Assembly: GCF_900093605.1 (NCBI RefSeq)
Contig: NZ_FLYE01000001.1
Coordinates: forward strand, 124,001 to 188,000
Length of the DNA stretch: 64,000 nt
From: Candidatus Terasakiella magnetica
GTDB taxonomy: Bacteria > Pseudomonadota > Alphaproteobacteria > Rhodospirillales > Terasakiellaceae
Reading direction: 5' to 3'
Shown piece by piece: positions 25,201 through 40,200 of this stretch. The notes beneath the pieces are model-generated. The model saw only the letters and a list, made by a program, of their open reading frames with translations, had not been told where the DNA came from and made no database searches. The stretch's first letter is position 1; each line of letters begins with the position of its first letter. Made by a program: the position numbers and the translations under genes.

Positions 25201-28200
25201 CCATCAGCTTTGATATCATGTCGATCAATGATGCGCCTGTAACAGTGCCGTTGGTCATTAATGCAGATGAAGACCAAATTATCACCTTCACACTTGCTGA
25301 CTTGCTTGATCAGACTAGTGATGTTGATGAAGATAAGCTGAGCATTGAAACCGTTGCAGGTGTCACACTTGAAACCCTTAATAGTACTGACCAGACACTG
25401 AGTGATGGTGTCTTAGCCTATAACTCTGGAACGAATACATTTACCTTTACTCCTGAAGCTGAATTTGCAGGCGATCTATCAATTTCCTTTACAGCAACGG
25501 ATGGTCTTTCTGACCCTGTTGGCGGAACAATTGACCTGTCATACAGTGGGCTCAATGATGCCCCACGCTTTAGCGAGCAAGAGAAAGCATTAAATAGTCA
25601 TGAGGTAACCGTTACGGGTTCTGGTAACAGTAGTGTTTATCAAACCTCTGTTGTCGTGAATGAAGCCCATCAGGAATATGCCGTCTTCTGGCGTTCATCA
25701 CAGACTGGTACTCACCATATTTATGGTCGTCGTTATGATGAATTGGGTAACCCAATTGGTGATGAATTTATGGTCAGTACGGTTACTGACCCCCGTGAAA
25801 AACGTGCGCCCGAAGGTGTTATACTCAGTGATGGTGATTATTTTGTTACTTGGTATGATTATTCAGGTTCAACTGATCATGATGTGAAGGCACGCAAGGT
25901 CTCTATTGACCCGAATGATAATACGCAGGTCGTGTTGGGTACCGACATGATGATTAGTAAAAACCTTGCGGGTGTGTCGAATGACGCAGGTGTGCAAGCA
26001 GCACCTGATATTGTTAATATTGGTGATATTAACGGCGATAATAAAGATGAACTTATTATCGTGATGCAGGAACAATCTGCCTTGGTTCCCAATGCGGCAG
26101 AATCTGAGTCAATGGCAACGATTATCTCAGAAGATGGTACTGTTGTGGTTGACCTCTTCGCGATGAATACAACGATGGCTAGTTCTCAAAATGCGCCTTC
26201 TGTGGCTGCCTTTGCTGATGGGTCTTTTGTTGCAGCATGGCATGCTTGGCAGGATAGTCGTTATGAAGTTTACTATGCGAAATTTGATAAGGACGGCAAT
26301 ACACTTATTGCTGAGACAAACGCGTCTACACTAAGTGGTGGTGCGCAGTATAATTCAGATGTAACAGTGCTTTCAGATGGAAGTTATGTCATTTCATGGC
26401 AGGATGATACATTGGATGGCAGCGCCTCGGGCACATATGCCAAAGTTTATAATAATGATGGCTCCGTCCTAAAAGATGCATTCCTCGTAAATACTCATAC
26501 AGCTGATAGTCAAAATAACCCAACAATGGCTTCTCTTGATGCGGGTGGTTTTATTGTTGTTTGGCAGTCAGGCGGACAAGACAGTTCAACATACGGTATT
26601 TATGGTCAACGCTTTGATAATAGCGGAACTGCAGTTGGGGATGAATTCAAGGTCAATGAAGTTGCTGCGGGTAATCAATACCAGCCGAATATTGACACAT
26701 ATTCTGATGGTCGTTTCATTGTCTCATGGAACGAAGATAATATTAACGCTGAAACGCGGACCTTCACTACGAATGGTGTAACGACACCTGTTTCAATCAA
26801 TGTGGGTGGTCCAGCTGGGGATGTTCAAGCCAGTGATACTGCCCAAACAACCCCATATGGCGCTGAAGTCGTCCATGGTGAAGATGGCGGCTATATGGTT
26901 GTTTGGTCTGCGGATGTAAATGGGTATGAAGAAGTCTTTGGGCGTATGTATGACGTCCATGGTAATGAACTTCAGACCGATGCCTTCCAGATTACGTCAA
27001 GTGGTCAAGATAGCTCTCAACCCGATATCACGGCAAAAGCCGGTGGTGGTTATGTTGTTGCGTGGAACGAAGCAAGCGATGGTGACTTTGACGTCTTTAT
27101 GCGTTCCGTTGATCCCGCGCCAACGCCTGTTTTGGGGACTATTTACAATGCGACCACAACAAACAGCAATGATCAGGTTCGCATCGGGATTGAGTCATTA
27201 GGTGAAGTCGGCACGGGGAGTGCTGAACTCTTTGCTGTTGTCTGGCAGGAAAACAGTGCGGTTGATGCTTATGCGAAGATTGTGGATATCGATGGTAATG
27301 AGGTCGTTGCAGACTTTGCCGTTGGGACACAAAGTAGCAACCAAAGCTGGCCGAGCGTAACAGCACTTAGTGGTGGTAACTTTGCGGTTAGCTGGACAAC
27401 AAACCATAACGGTACAAACGATCCATATTTTGCCATCTTTGATAAAAATGGCGGCAGTGTCTTAAGTGAAACGCAAGCAAGCACTTCAGCGGGTGGAAAC
27501 CAGGCCTATACGCAGGTTACTGAGCTGAGCAATGGCAACGTTGTTGTGGCATGGTCAGATGAAACACTGGATGGCAGTGGCCCATGGAGTGCGGCTGCGC
27601 GCATCTTTGAGACAGATGGCACGCCTGTCACAGGTGATCTCCAGCTCAATAGCTATACAGCCGATAACCAGTCCTTCCCTGATGTTGTAGGTTTACCTGA
27701 TGGTGGTTTTGTCGCTGTTTGGTCATCGCTTGTTCAAGACAGTGGCGATACTGCGGGTCAATTTGGCGTCTATGGTCAACGTTATTCAGCTGATGGTACG
27801 GCTGTTGGTATTGAATTTCGTGTTCATAACGATACGACGGGCTCACAAGGTGACGTGTCTGTATCTGAAAATGGTCTGGGTCAGTTTGTTGTTTCGTGGT
27901 CTGATAGCTCAGGTCATATTGAAACCACGACGCTCGATACACTTGGTGTTGCAACACCTGTTCCTTATGAACAGGGCGTGATTAATGCCACAGAAGATAC
28001 GCCTTTTGTCCTTAGTGAAGCTTATATGCTGTCCAACTTCTATGATGTGGATGCAGGTGATACGGTATCGTTTGTCAGCGTTGCAGCGGCAAATGGCACA
28101 TTAACTGACAATACTGATGGCACATGGACCTATACACCTGATGCTCATTACTTTGGTAAAGACATCCTGACGGTAACGGTAACAGACGGTGAGTTGCAAT

Positions 28201-31200
28201 CCACAGGGGATTACACGATTGAGCTTGAGGGGGTAAATGATGCCCCTGATGTGGCTGATCTTGAAATTACCCAGCTTGAAGATAGTGCCATCTACTTTAC
28301 GTCTCAAGATTTGCTGGATCAGGTTACGGAATACGATGGGGATAATTTCTCAATCTATGATGTTGCCGGCGTAAGTTCAGGTAACCCTGTTACGCTTGAA
28401 GGCGGTGTGCTTTCTTATGGTGGGGAAGGCGATTATACCTTCACGCCGAACCCAGATTTTGACGGTAATGTCAGTATTCCATTTGAGATTTATGATGGTA
28501 GATCACTTGGTGATGCCAGCATTAATCTGACCTATACACCTGTAAATGATGCACCGAGCGCATTGGGCTCTGGGCTGTCCCATAACGTAATGACCTTTGA
28601 CGGAAGTGATTATATCAGAACGGGTGTGACATCGCAGGTCAGTGATGCATTTACCATTGATGTGGATTTCACTACGGCAATTGCAGCAGACGGGGCCTAT
28701 AAATCGATTATTAGTAAGCGCGGTTCGAATAATGCGACGGCTGAATTAAACCTGCAAATCCAGACGAATGGTAATTTGAACCTCCTTATGGGGAATGGTT
28801 CCAGTTATGGTGTTAGTCTTAACGGCGGAATTTTAAGCGACAACACGGATTATCATGTCGTGGTTACCTTCGACGGTAATTCGGTTGTTATGTATGTTGA
28901 TGGGACTATCGTTGGGTCAAGCACCTTTAGTGGAACACCTGTTGCCACGACAAATGCACTTGATGTTGGTTATTATAACAATGGTGCGGCGCAGTACTTT
29001 AAAGGTGAGATATCCGATGTTCGTGTTTGGGATAGTGCGATTAGTCCAACTGAATTTGGTAAAGAGCTTACGGGTACTGAAGCTGGCCTGATTACCTATC
29101 TGCCACTTGATAGTACTGTAAACGGCACGACAGCGGATTTGGTGAGTGCAAACGGTGATGCGGTACTCGGCGGTGCAGCGCTTAATGATGCACAAGAACC
29201 AACGCTTAAGACAATTGGTGATCCTGATACTGTTCTTGCAGACCACGCAACGAACATAATGACGGCCCCGGAAGTTGTGATGATGGGGGATGGTACCTAC
29301 ATTACGCTTTGGGTTGAAAACACAAATGCAAATGATTTATATGCACAAAGGTTCACCCTTGACGGATCGCCCGTTGGGACAAAATTTGCAGTTGCTGCAA
29401 CTGCATCAGGTGAATCTGCTCACAGCATTACCAAATTGGCTAATGACAATATCGCGGTTAGTTATATTGATACAACGACGAACAAGTTCCAATCAGTAGT
29501 CATTGATACGTCTAATAACTCTGTTTCAACGCCAGTTGCTGTATCTTCAGTTGGAAATCCGCATGGTGCTGAACTTACAGCACTATCAGATGGCGGGTTT
29601 ATCGTAAGTTATGTTGTCCATAACACGAGCTACCCCATTCAAATTCACAAGTTTGATGCCAGCGGGCAATCCGTGTCTGAAGTAACACTTCCAAACACGA
29701 CTTTCAATTCTGGGAGCAATCTGTATCCTTCAATCGTTGAATTGACGGACGGGGCTGTTGCAGGTCAAAGTCAGATTGCTGTTCTGTATCATGATTCAAC
29801 TGCCCAGCCGAAAGAAACGGTTGTTCAGATCATCAATGCAGATATGACGTTGGATACAACGACGCCTGCAAATACACCAATTATCTATATGCCGACTGAC
29901 GGCAGCAAGAACCATGCATACTCTGACCTGATTGCAACGCAGGATGGTGGTTTTGCCGTCGCTTATCAATATGATACAGCTGCAATTCGTGTCATGATTT
30001 ACAACGATCTGGATAATGGGTTTAGTCCGAAGACAGCTGTCCCGTTAGAATTTACGGCTCAGTCTGCAACGGATATCCAGCTTGCGAGCACAAAAGATGG
30101 TACTATTCTTGTCACATGGGCTGAAGGTACTGATATTTATGCACAATATGTCACTGAGCATGGTGAACTTGCGGGTTCAAAAATCAATGTCAATATAGCT
30201 TCTACAGGCACACAATCTGCACCGAGCATTGAACCAACTGAAGACAATCAGTTTATGATCACATGGCAAGATGGTAATGATGGTGCAATCAAGGCGCAGC
30301 GTCTTGTGGCTGCTATTGAAGATACACCGAAGATATTTGCCCTGGATGGTTATGATCCTGATAATGCAACATTAACAGCGACGCTTACTGACCTGCCAAT
30401 CAACGGTAAGCTGTTTAATGTTTCTGTTGATGCCAATGGTGAGCCTGTTCATGATGGCAATGGCGATATTGTTGTTGGCACTGAAATTACAGCCGCGGGC
30501 ACAGTGACAGACAATCACTTGGTTATGTTTGTACCTGATGCTGATTTCGCTGGTACTGATGACTTTAGCTATAGTCTCAGTGATGGCTTAGAGACTTCTA
30601 CAGCGACATATGCATTTAATGTTTTGGCTGTAAAAGATATTCCTGACCCGGTTGATTACACAGATACAAATGTTGAAGATACCGCTGTGGTCTTTGATTA
30701 TGAGGACCTTAAGGGCGTATCGGGTGACCCTGATGGGGACGAATGGAGCCTTGATAGCATTGCGAGTTACACACCTGCAGCTATTCAAGCTATGTCTGGT
30801 GGTCTGGATCTGGCAAATGGTAATTTGAGTTTTGATGGTACTGAGTTCACCTTCACCCCATACCCTAATTTCATCGGTACGGTTAATCTTGCATTCACGG
30901 CAACATCTGGAAGTGATACCTACAATTCCCAAACGGCCTTTACATTTACTGATATCAACGATGCGCCGATTGCGTTTGATGATGGAAATACGTTTGGTGG
31001 GGAGGCGCTTGAATTTGCAGTTTCTGGCCCGCGTGAAGTCACTTACTTTGAAATTGATGGTGAAAAATACCTGATCTATGCCCAAGGTGCGACTGGTACA
31101 GCTGGTACGCCGAACACGCATATCAATTCACATATCTATAAATGGGATGGGGTAAGCTGGAATAGCGCAGCCCCACATCAAGCCATTGCGACACACCAAT

Positions 31201-34200
31201 CAGCGGGTTCAGAGGTTTTTGAAATCGATGGCGATACCTATGTTTTGATGGTGAACTATGACGCAGCCTATACGTCTGAGTTATATAAATGGAACCCGAC
31301 AACAGAACTGTTTGTTGCAACTGGTGATGAATTCCCAGCAAGTGGCACTCGTTCAGGGGAACATTTCTCTGTTGATAATAACGGGAGCCTGGAACATTAC
31401 ATCATTATCGGTAATGAAACGGGTGATTCCTTCGTCTACAAATGGGATGGGTCTGCGTTTAGCGTCACGCCACATCAAAGCCTTGGTAGCTTCAGTGTAG
31501 GTGATGTTGAAACCTTTAGCATCGGTGCGAAAAGTTACCTGTCTATTACATCGGTTTCAGGTACAAACCGAATTATGGAGTGGGACCCACAAGCGAGCAC
31601 TTTCTCAACCATCCAGAGCTATGCTGGTAATTCAATATCTAATGCTGAAGTTTTCACCATTGGTAGTGATACCTACTTGGCCTATGCAGATTACTTGGGA
31701 GTTTCGGGCATTGCGAAGTGGGACGCTGCCAATGATGAGTTTGATATCACAAACGCTCAAACCTTTACGGCTGTTCCTTCAGCTCTTAACTGGCATCACT
31801 TTGTTATGGGTGGTGAGGATTATGCTGTTCTGTCAACCGAAGGCGGAACGGCAGTAATCTATCAGTGGGATACAACCAATTCGACCTTTACTGAGTTCCA
31901 GACATTCACAACAGGCACACGTCTTTGGGATTTCGAACATTATGAAATTGATGGTCAGTTCTATCTTGCCTCAGCAGAGCATTTCATTAATAGCACGAAT
32001 TCTTACGATGCCTCTTCTGAGCATTATGTCTTTGACCCTGAATCTGAAACGTTTGTTAGCGCGACAGAAATCGTTAATGACAACTTGGCATCTGTAGACA
32101 ATATCTGGGTTGAACCAAAAGTCGTTGGGCTTGAAGGTGGTGAGACCTTCACCATCTGGAAAACTGCTGATGGTGATATTGTTGGTCAGCGTTATGACCA
32201 TGCAGGCAATGCCCTTACTAACGAAATGGTTCTTGTTAATGAGGCCTCTGCTGTTGCCCAGCCAGAACTCATCGCCCTGAACAACGGCAATATCGTTGTG
32301 AATTATAACTTCGGTGGGGGGTATAATGCGCGCATTATTAACCCTGACGATGGCTCAATCATTGACACAGTCAGCTATACAGCTGGTGGCAGCCAATATG
32401 TGGGCACACTTTCGCCAACATCTGATGGTGGCTTTGTAGTTGTGCATTCAATGCATAACCCAGGGACATCTGATTATGACATGTTTGTGCGCCGCTATAA
32501 GGCAGATGGAACGGATTACGAGAGTTCACCAGGTGTCTCTGTTGGTCAGGTAGAGGTTGACTCAGGGGCTCTGGGTGTCTTTTACGGCGTTGTAACAGAA
32601 CTGTCAGATGGCAATATTGCGGTTGTGTATCAGGCAACGCTGACTGATGACGAAATTAAAGCGCAAGTTTTTGATGCTAATCTCGCACCATTGGCTTCAC
32701 CAAATGATCAGCCATTTGTAATTACAGATTCAGCTGATGGGGTTGCGGGTAGCCGACCTGAGATCGTTTCTACAGTTGACGGCGGGTTTGCTGCGGTATT
32801 CCAATCTGGAAGTTATGATGTTGAATTCCAGATGGTTGGCAATGCGGCTTCTGGTTATGCCAATATGTTCCCAGACCCGATTAATCTGACTCCATCGACA
32901 AACCAGATCACAACACCTGAAATTGCGGTTGCCAAAGATGGCACTATGCTGGCGGTTTGGCAGGAAAATTATCCATCAGTGGGTTGGGAAATGATGGGCC
33001 AATATATCACCGAAAAGGGTGAGTTGGCCGGGTCTGCCTTCAAGATTAATTCCAATCAAGATGGCGCCACTGAATATATGGAAGTCACTGCGACTGAGGA
33101 TAATCAGTTCTATGTCACGTGGCAGGAAGCCAATGCAGATATTATTCAAGGCCAGCGTCTTGTTGCTGTTGTTGAAGATAAGCCAAAAGTCTTCGCCCTT
33201 GATGGTTATGATGCCGATGGGGATACGCTAATCGCCGTTGTGACGGACTTGCCTGAAAATGGCACGCTCTATCACATGACATTTGATGTTAATGATGAAC
33301 CAGTCCAAGGTGCAGCCGTTGTTGTGAATGATACGGTTGTGGGGGGTAACGTTCTTTATGTGCCAAATGCAACGATTTCCGGTTCCGATAAATTTAGCTA
33401 CACGCTTGATGACGGGAAAACAGAACCTGTTGAAGCAAGCTATGGCTTTGAAATTCTGGCTGTTAACGATGCCCCTGTTGATGCAGGCCATACATTAACA
33501 GCAGTCGCCAAAGATACAGCCAATATTGTTATTACCCAAGCTGACCTGCTTACTGCAATTTCCGATGAAGAAGGTGCAAGCCTGACCATTACGAATGTTC
33601 AGGTCGTTGGTAGCCATACATTGGAAGACCAAACCGGTGGTGTGTGGCATCTAACACCTGTATCAGGTTTTGATGGTCAGATTGAGATCACCTTTGACGT
33701 AAGCGATGGTTTCAACACGACCCAAGGCACAATCGTTCAACCAATCGCAGGTCCACCAACCAATATTACGCTTGAGCAAGTTAGCCTGAACGAGAATGAT
33801 GCAGGCGCACTTGTGGGGAGTCTCACAGGTGTTGATCCTGATAATACCCAAGAAGAGCTGACGTTTACGACAAATGATGAGCGTTTTGATATTATTGGTG
33901 ATCAGCTCAGCCTGAAGGATGGTGTCAGTCTTGATCATGAAAACCCACTTAATGGCACGACATATGGGAGTGACAGCGTTGATGTGGTCGTGACAGACCC
34001 AGATGGTTTGGCATATACGAAAACCATCAATCTGAGCATTAATGATCTTAATGATGCGCCAGAGGCGTCAAACACTACGTCATCGCTTTACATGTTTGAT
34101 CGTGAAGTTTCAGCGGATGTGTTTACACCAAGTGCAAATGCAATGGCTGTTGAGGTTACATTCCGTTACATGGGCTCTGCTCCTGCTGGTGAGATGTTGC

Positions 34201-37200
34201 TGTCAAATGGTACGCTTGGCTCTAACGGTATCACCCTTGCGTTAATGCAGATTGATGGGGTGAACCGTGTTGCATTGGTCATTGAAGGCCAAGGTGCAAT
34301 GTATCTTGATGAGCCTCTTGTCAGTTATGAATGGACACAGGTGGCTGTCAGCTATGATGGCAGCGACTGGAGCGCCTTCTATAATGGTCAATCTGTCAAT
34401 CTCGTTGATCCTACAGCGCAGATCGATGCAACAGCTGATCCGACCCCAGCAACGGGTGATCTAACAATTGGTCATGCTATCGATGCGTATTTTGATGAAG
34501 TCCGTATCTGGGATGATGCTAGAACACTAAGTGAAATTCAAACCAACCAAAAATCAACCCTTGTGGGGGATGAGACAGGTCTGGCGCGTCTCTATCGCTT
34601 TAATGAAAATGAAGGCAGCTTTGTCTTTGATGAAGCCACAGCAGATGGCAGCCAACATGCAACTATCCTTGAAGATGGTGGTGAAAGCTCTTGGCGTGTT
34701 GTTGCACCTGAGCGCAGCGGCGGTATTATTGAAGACCAGTTCTACTTCACTAGCGAAGACACAAACCTTGTGTTTGGTTTGGATATTGTCGATCAAGACA
34801 GTGATACGCTGAGTGTTACAATCTCTGTAACAGATGGCAGCCTGACTTATACGGATAATACATTCACAACAGCGAGTGTGACGGGCAAGGGGACGGGTAC
34901 CCTAACCATCACCGGTACACCAAGTGACATTAATACATACCTGTTGGGCGAGAACCTTGCATATGTTGCGGATGCGACACCTGCATCAGCAGGTACGCTG
35001 ACGGTGACAATGGATGATGGTACGGCAACCGCGGTGACCAAAAACATTCCGTTTGCTGTTGATTATGCGCCATCTGGTGCAGTTACGGGTACAAGTTATG
35101 GCGATACGATCCTTGGTTATGACGGGGCGGATACCTTGGTCACAAATGGCTATGGTGCTGATACCCTGATGGGTGAGTATGGCGATGATGTTCTCATTGC
35201 AGCTTCTGAAAACAATACCTTGATTGGTGGCGGCGGTAACGATGTTATCAAAATCAACCAACAAGGTGGGGAAGCAGGTGGCCAGCGTATTTATGGTGAC
35301 GAATATTACGAAACGCCACCACAGGCAAGCTCAAGCGTTATTCCTGCTCAATCTGAACTTGATTACGATGTACTGTCTTATGAAGGCTATAATTACGCAC
35401 CGGGTATAACCGTAGACTTTGCCGATGGCACGATTATGGGCGGTGTTGGTTATGATTATTTCTATGACATCGATATGGTCAAGGGTACGGCTTACGACGA
35501 TGTTTATATCGGTGGTGGGGATTATAATGCCTTTGCCGGTATGGATGGGGCCGATACCTATACAGGTTGGGAAGATACGACAAGCGGGGCACGTGGTAGT
35601 GATGAGATCCGTTTTGATGTGGAAACAGGCGGTTTAGGCATTACCATTGACCTTGATGGTACATCGGTTGTTGATACCTATGGCAATACCGATACCTTTA
35701 GCTCCATTGAACGTGTTCGCGGCTCAGATAATGCCGATACGATCACGGGTTCTGATGGTTCTCATTATGAACGTATCGCCGGTATGGACGGTGCTGATGT
35801 TCTTGATGGTGGGGCAGGCTCATATGATGAGCTGTCCTATTCAAAAGACCCGGCGGGTGTAACGGTTAATTTCAACACAGGCACAGCCACAGACGGTTGG
35901 GGTAATACAGATACGATCTCCAACTTTGAATATGTTCGTGGTTCCATGTATGTGGATGTGTTCACAGGTTATGATACGGGAAGTACGACTTCATTTAACA
36001 AGTTCTATGGTTTGGCAGGTGATGATACCTTTAATGGCCTAAACAGCTATATCAACTATGATGAAGTCTCTTATGAGAAAGACATCTGGTTTGGTGGCTT
36101 TAACGGTATCAATGCCACAGCCAATACGGACTCAACGGTTTATACGGTTACAGATGGCTTTGGTGATACCGATACTTTGAATAATATCGACCGTATCCGC
36201 GGTACGGGCTTTGACGATACCTTTATTGGTGGTTCAGGCTATGACCGCTTCATGGGTATGGAAGGTGATGATTATTTTGATGGTGGTACATCAACAGATG
36301 AAATCCTTTATAGCGAAGAGAATGGTTCATCCGGTATCAAACTTGACCTGTCTAAAGAAACCGCGACCGATACCTATGGCGATACAGATACACTGAAAAA
36401 CGTTCAGCGTGTACGTGGTAGTAAAAACGACGATACAATAATCGGTAATGATAGTGATAACCGTTTCCGTGCTGATGATGGCAACGATATTCTCGTTGGT
36501 AAAGGCGGCGGTGATACGCTTGAAGGTGGCAGTGGTGATGACACGATTTATGGTGATGACTACATCGCACCAACATTGCTGACAGTCACGCCGGATGGGA
36601 ATAACTCAGATGGCACGACACAAGGCCAAGCTGCCATTTCTTCAAATGGTAGCTATGCTGTCTATGCAACAAGTTCTGCTTATTCACTTGTGGATGGATC
36701 AAACCTAGGTTCAGCCGAGCGGGTTTATGTCAAAAACCTTGAAACGGGTGAAATCCAGTATGCCTCTACAGCTCTTGATGGAACGATCAGTTCCGGTCAA
36801 AGTGTCTTTGGGGTTTCAAATGATGGACGCTATGTCCTGTTTAATAGTCATTCAGCTGTCCTAAATAGTGCGGAAGATAATGATGGGTTCAAAGATTTGT
36901 TTGTCAAAGACATGCAAACGGGCGAAATCCATATTGTGAACTCATCTACGGCAGGCGCTAAGACAACAGGTATTAATGTTGATTATGCTGAGCTTTCGAC
37001 CGATGGTTCCTCTGCAATCTTTATTGCATCAGATAATAGCTTCCCTGATCATGATGGTACAGCTGCGGGTATTTATCACAAAGACCTCAGTACAGGTACA
37101 TTGACCAAGATTGCAAGTGATGCAAGCGGTGTTGTCAGCGCTGGCTCAGCCAACCATACATTTGCGGTTTCTGCAGATGGCAATCTGGTTGCTTTTTCCC

Positions 37201-40200
37201 ATATTGCAGGTGGTGGGGCAAGCCAGCCATTGATTTCTGGCCTGTCTAATACTGAATATTATCTCTATCTCAAGAATGTAAGCACGAAAGCGGTTGAGGT
37301 TGTCAGCCTTGGGTATGATACACAGCCTCTTACAGGCGCTTCCTTCAGCAATATCTCCATGTCAGATGATGGGCGCTTTATTGTCTTTGGGACAAACAGT
37401 GCAAATGTCATCAACGGTGTGAGCGGTAAACAGCTTTATGTACGTGATACTGTAAATGATACGACGACATTGGTGAGTGCAGATGCAAATGGCACTGCCT
37501 CAAGTGATGCAACAACCTATTCGTTCATAACGGATATTTCTGATGATGGGCGTTATGTCTTATTTTCATCAGATGCAACGGACCTTGTTGATAATGACAC
37601 CAATAACGTACAAGATGCCTTTATTAAAGACCTTCAAACAGGCGCGATTACCCGTGTTAATATTGATCAAGATGGTCAAGCCAGCACAAGCGGTACGTCT
37701 GTTGCTCAATCCTTAAGTGGTGATGGGCAAACCATTATCTTTAGTTCAAGCTCAAATAACCTGGTCTCTGGTGATGCGGACAATAACTACGATGTCTTTA
37801 TGATCCAAAACCCATTGGCAGGAAGCACAGGTGGTGCCGATACCCTTGTTGGTCAGATGGGGGCTGATGTTCTTAGCGGTGGTGAAGGTGGCGATATCTT
37901 TGCCTATGAAAGTGCTACAGATAGTTATTACAACACCACAAACGATCAGGTCTGGGATACCATCAAGGACTTTAATGCAGCTGAGGGCGATACGATTTCC
38001 TTTAGCTCTATGACAGGTACAGGGTACTTGGCAGAAAGCTTTGGTAACTACCCAGATATTGATACGGCAATTTCTGCAATTAATCTTGATAGTGATTATG
38101 CGAGCCGCACGGCCTTCTTCACCATTTCAAACACAGATGGTTATATCTATGTACGCGGTGGCAACTATGATGGCACTTTGATCAAGCTTGAAGGGGTGAC
38201 AACACCGCCTGAGCTTTCAAGCCTGACAGGCATGGTTGAATATAACGCTCCACCAACTGTTGAGGGTGTGGTGGCTGAAATGGCCTCCGTCGTGTTTGAT
38301 GGTGTGGATGATTATGTCAATGTGGGTCGCGGGGCCGATGCAACACTTGCGATTGATGCTGATCTGACGGTTGAAACATGGATCAAACCGGACAATTTAG
38401 ATAGCATTCAGGCTGTTCTTGGTATGATGGGCGATACGAGCTCTGAGCTAAGTGCAGACAATGGGCTTTATCTGGTTGAGATCGAAGCCACAACAGGTGA
38501 TATCATTTATTCACACGAATATGATGCGGGTAAAAATGTCATCATCACCTTTGATGCGAATTTAACTGTTGATGAATGGGCACATATTGCGCTGGTGCGT
38601 GATACTGATAACGGTGTCGTCAAACTTTATAAAAACGGGACTGAGGTCTCCGCAGTTTCAGGTGAAATTGACGATGTGAGCTCAAGCTCACCATTCAATA
38701 CATTTGATCCACAGTCACAAGCACCAAGTGGTGGCGGTAATGCTGAGCTGATTGTTGGGGCGGTTGACCCAGTGAACCCGCTGAATTTCTTTAGCGGTGA
38801 GATGACTGAAGCGCGTATTTGGTCTGACATTCGCACAGAAACTGAAATTCAGACCTATATGAGCAAACAGCCAATTCCCGCAACGGATATCACGCTTGAA
38901 GGATACTGGAACTTCGCTTCGGCTGGACATGACGATAAGGAATATGTTGAAGACCTCTCTGATAACAATAATCATATCAGAAGCTTTGATAGTCTGTCCT
39001 TTAGCGGGGATGATGTTGCAGTTAGTTCTAGTACATCCAGCTTTGGCACGCACTCTCTATCAGGTTGGATGAAATCAACAACATCAAGTACTTTCTTCTC
39101 AGCAAATAGTGCAGAAGGTCACAAAATCAACTTCTCAACCGAACCTGTTGGTGGCAATCTCGTTCTTGAGATTGTTGGTGAGGGTGGTATCTATAAACAT
39201 TACAAGGTTAATGGTTATGATATGCTCGACGGAAGTTGGCATAATGTTGGCTATTCCTTTGATGTCACAAATGGTATCCAGATTTACATTGATGGTTCAG
39301 TCGTACCTGCAGGATCCATCACAAAACTGCACGATGGTGCAATTACATCCTTTAACCCAACTGCAACACTGACATTTGGTGAAGACTATAGCGGCGCGAA
39401 TTCATTTGTCGGAGACTTGGCAGATTTTGCAATTTTCTCTGGTGAGTTAACAGTAACTGACTTCACAAATGTCTATAATAATGGGGTTTGGAATGGCTCC
39501 AGTAATAATGTAATGGGCTACTGGAATTTTGACGATGGCGCTGGTAGCACTGTTTCCAACAGCAATTATTCTTCCTCATTTGGTGACCTGACAATCACAG
39601 GCACGCCAACATGGTCTAGCCCAACACCAAATCTGAATGATTATCCGCATCAGGCTCTCAGCCTTGATGGGACGGCCTCTATTGCATTGGGTGATCAGAC
39701 CATTAGTGCAGGGGAGTTCTCAGCCTCAATCTGGTTGACTGTGGATGCTGCATCCGGTCAGGAATTGTTAAACCTTGGTGCTGGTGCGCTTGTTGTTACG
39801 CTTAATGCCAATGAGGAATTGGTCGTTAGTGTTAATAACGGTGCTTTCTCCACCACAATTTCCAATGGGTACGATATTGGCGAGTGGGAAAATATCTCGC
39901 TTACTTATGACGGCTCTGAACTGACGGTCTATACAGGCTATGACAATGTCACAACCGTTCAAGGTAACTTTGATCTGACAGGCACGCATAGTGCGGTGCT
40001 TGGTAATAACGTCAATGCCCATATCGGGGAGGTTCAGTTGTGGAATACAGCTATGACCCAAACCGATATTGAAAAAGCACGCGAAGGCGGCCTTGATGGT
40101 ACAGAGGCGAACCTGCTGGGCTACTGGCGTATGATTGATGACCCAACTGGTACGGTTATTACTGATACGACTGCAAATAATGCAGATATCACCTTGCCAA

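Noticed and set aside
30588-31121. 177-codon minus-strand open frame
   Set aside because: Its composition is that of a reverse-complement artefact of the Asp/Thr-rich giant frame; no start signal and no family resemblance.
35085-36560. Short-period repeats resembling a CRISPR array
   Set aside because: The periodicity is the 27-bp codon period of RTX nonapeptides, not identical repeats with unique spacers.
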